Positions 6,761 to 6,826 of a stretch of DNA of 6,826 bases are shown one piece after another. Source of the stretch: Actinomycetota bacterium (GTDB taxonomy: Bacteria > Actinomycetota > Actinomycetes > Nanopelagicales > Nanopelagicaceae). The notes beneath the pieces are model-generated. The model did not search any database. It was not told the origin of the DNA and saw only the letters and a program-made list of their open reading frames with translations. The translations under genes and the position numbers were made by a program. Within the stretch, counting starts at the first letter, position 1, and each line of letters starts with the position of its first letter. The stretch covers positions 1 to 6,826 of the forward strand of contig CANCUC010000044.1 of assembly GCA_947381255.1 (NCBI GenBank), read 5' to 3'.

Positions 6761-6826
6761 ATCTGATGCCTGAATCTTGGCAAAAGACACAGTGATTTCA
6801 CATGAAAAATACGAGTGCTAACCCTT
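6761..6826 (-). promoter_or_regulatory. cydA upstream leader with possible operator sequences
   Basis: These 66 bases precede the cydA ribosome binding site, contain no credible gene and run off the window edge. Two short symmetric elements are visible. TTTCA-CA-TGAAA (6796-6807) is a 12-base near-palindrome. It overlaps GTGA-TT-TCAC (6792-6801), a 10-base inverted repeat. Farther out is a 9-base word, GAGTGCTAA on the plus strand (6813-6821), identical to one arm of the CIRCE/HrcA operator, but the second arm is not at the required distance. No convincing -35/-10 pair can be fixed; TATTTT on the minus strand near 6804-6810 is only a weak -10 candidate, and its -35 would fall at or beyond the edge. 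Regulation by an oxygen or redox sensor would be expected for this operon, but no complete Rex, FNR or CRP site is present here. Confidence 0.3.

Noticed and set aside
6613..6801. Minus-strand 62-codon open frame running through the cydA start
   Set aside because: It overlaps the conserved cydA N-terminus in another frame and its product shows no recognisable features; it is a shadow frame.
6787..6802. Rex operator (TGTGAA-N4-TTCACA)
   Set aside because: The TTCACA half is present at 6797-6802, but the other half at the right spacing reads ACACAG and matches at one position only.
6795..6821. CIRCE (HrcA) operator upstream of cydA
   Set aside because: Only one arm (GAGTGCTAA) is exact; the partner at the required 9-base spacing, 6795-6803, reads ATTTCACAT rather than TTAGCACTC.

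Overview
The window looks like a piece of chromosome from a bacterium of roughly balanced GC content. It carries one minus-strand operon, cydA-cydB-cydD-cydC, followed by an aldo/keto reductase gene, and the tail of a plus-strand gene enters from the left edge. The gene order, the short Q-loop CydA and the 'DPRLLRY' start of CydD suggest an actinomycete relative (Actinomycetota). The tight packing (overlapping starts and stops, a zero-base gap between convergent genes) and the moderate GC would fit a streamlined lineage such as the freshwater acI/Nanopelagicales group. This placement is inference; the window contains no rRNA or other phylogenetic marker.

Layout from left to right. Positions 1-102 hold the C-terminal 33 codons of a plus-strand gene, probably a Gfo/Idh/MocA-type oxidoreductase. 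Its stop codon abuts the stop codon of the minus-strand aldo/keto reductase (103-1077). Next come cydC (1098-2678), cydD (2675-4312), cydB (4312-5352) and cydA (5364-6749), all on the minus strand, so transcription runs from the right edge to the left. Positions 6750-6826 are the cydA leader, with a good ribosome binding site and possible operator half-sites. No stretch longer than 80 bases lacks a gene.

How the genes work together. CydA and CydB form cytochrome bd, the high-affinity, cyanide-tolerant quinol oxidase of low-oxygen respiration. CydD and CydC form the heterodimeric ABC transporter needed to assemble it (thiol export, and possibly heme handling). The aldo/keto reductase follows with only 20 bases of gap and is probably co-transcribed, but its substrate is unknown.

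The most notable signal is a perfect 14-bp GC-rich inverted repeat with a 7-base loop, followed on the transcribed strand by TTTTATTTT. It lies inside codons 6-20 of cydD, 12 bases after the GTG start. It has the form of an intrinsic terminator embedded in coding sequence. cydD also lacks a usable Shine-Dalgarno sequence and starts on the last base of the cydB stop codon. Together these features suggest a coupled attenuator that sets the ratio of oxidase (CydAB) to assembly transporter (CydDC).
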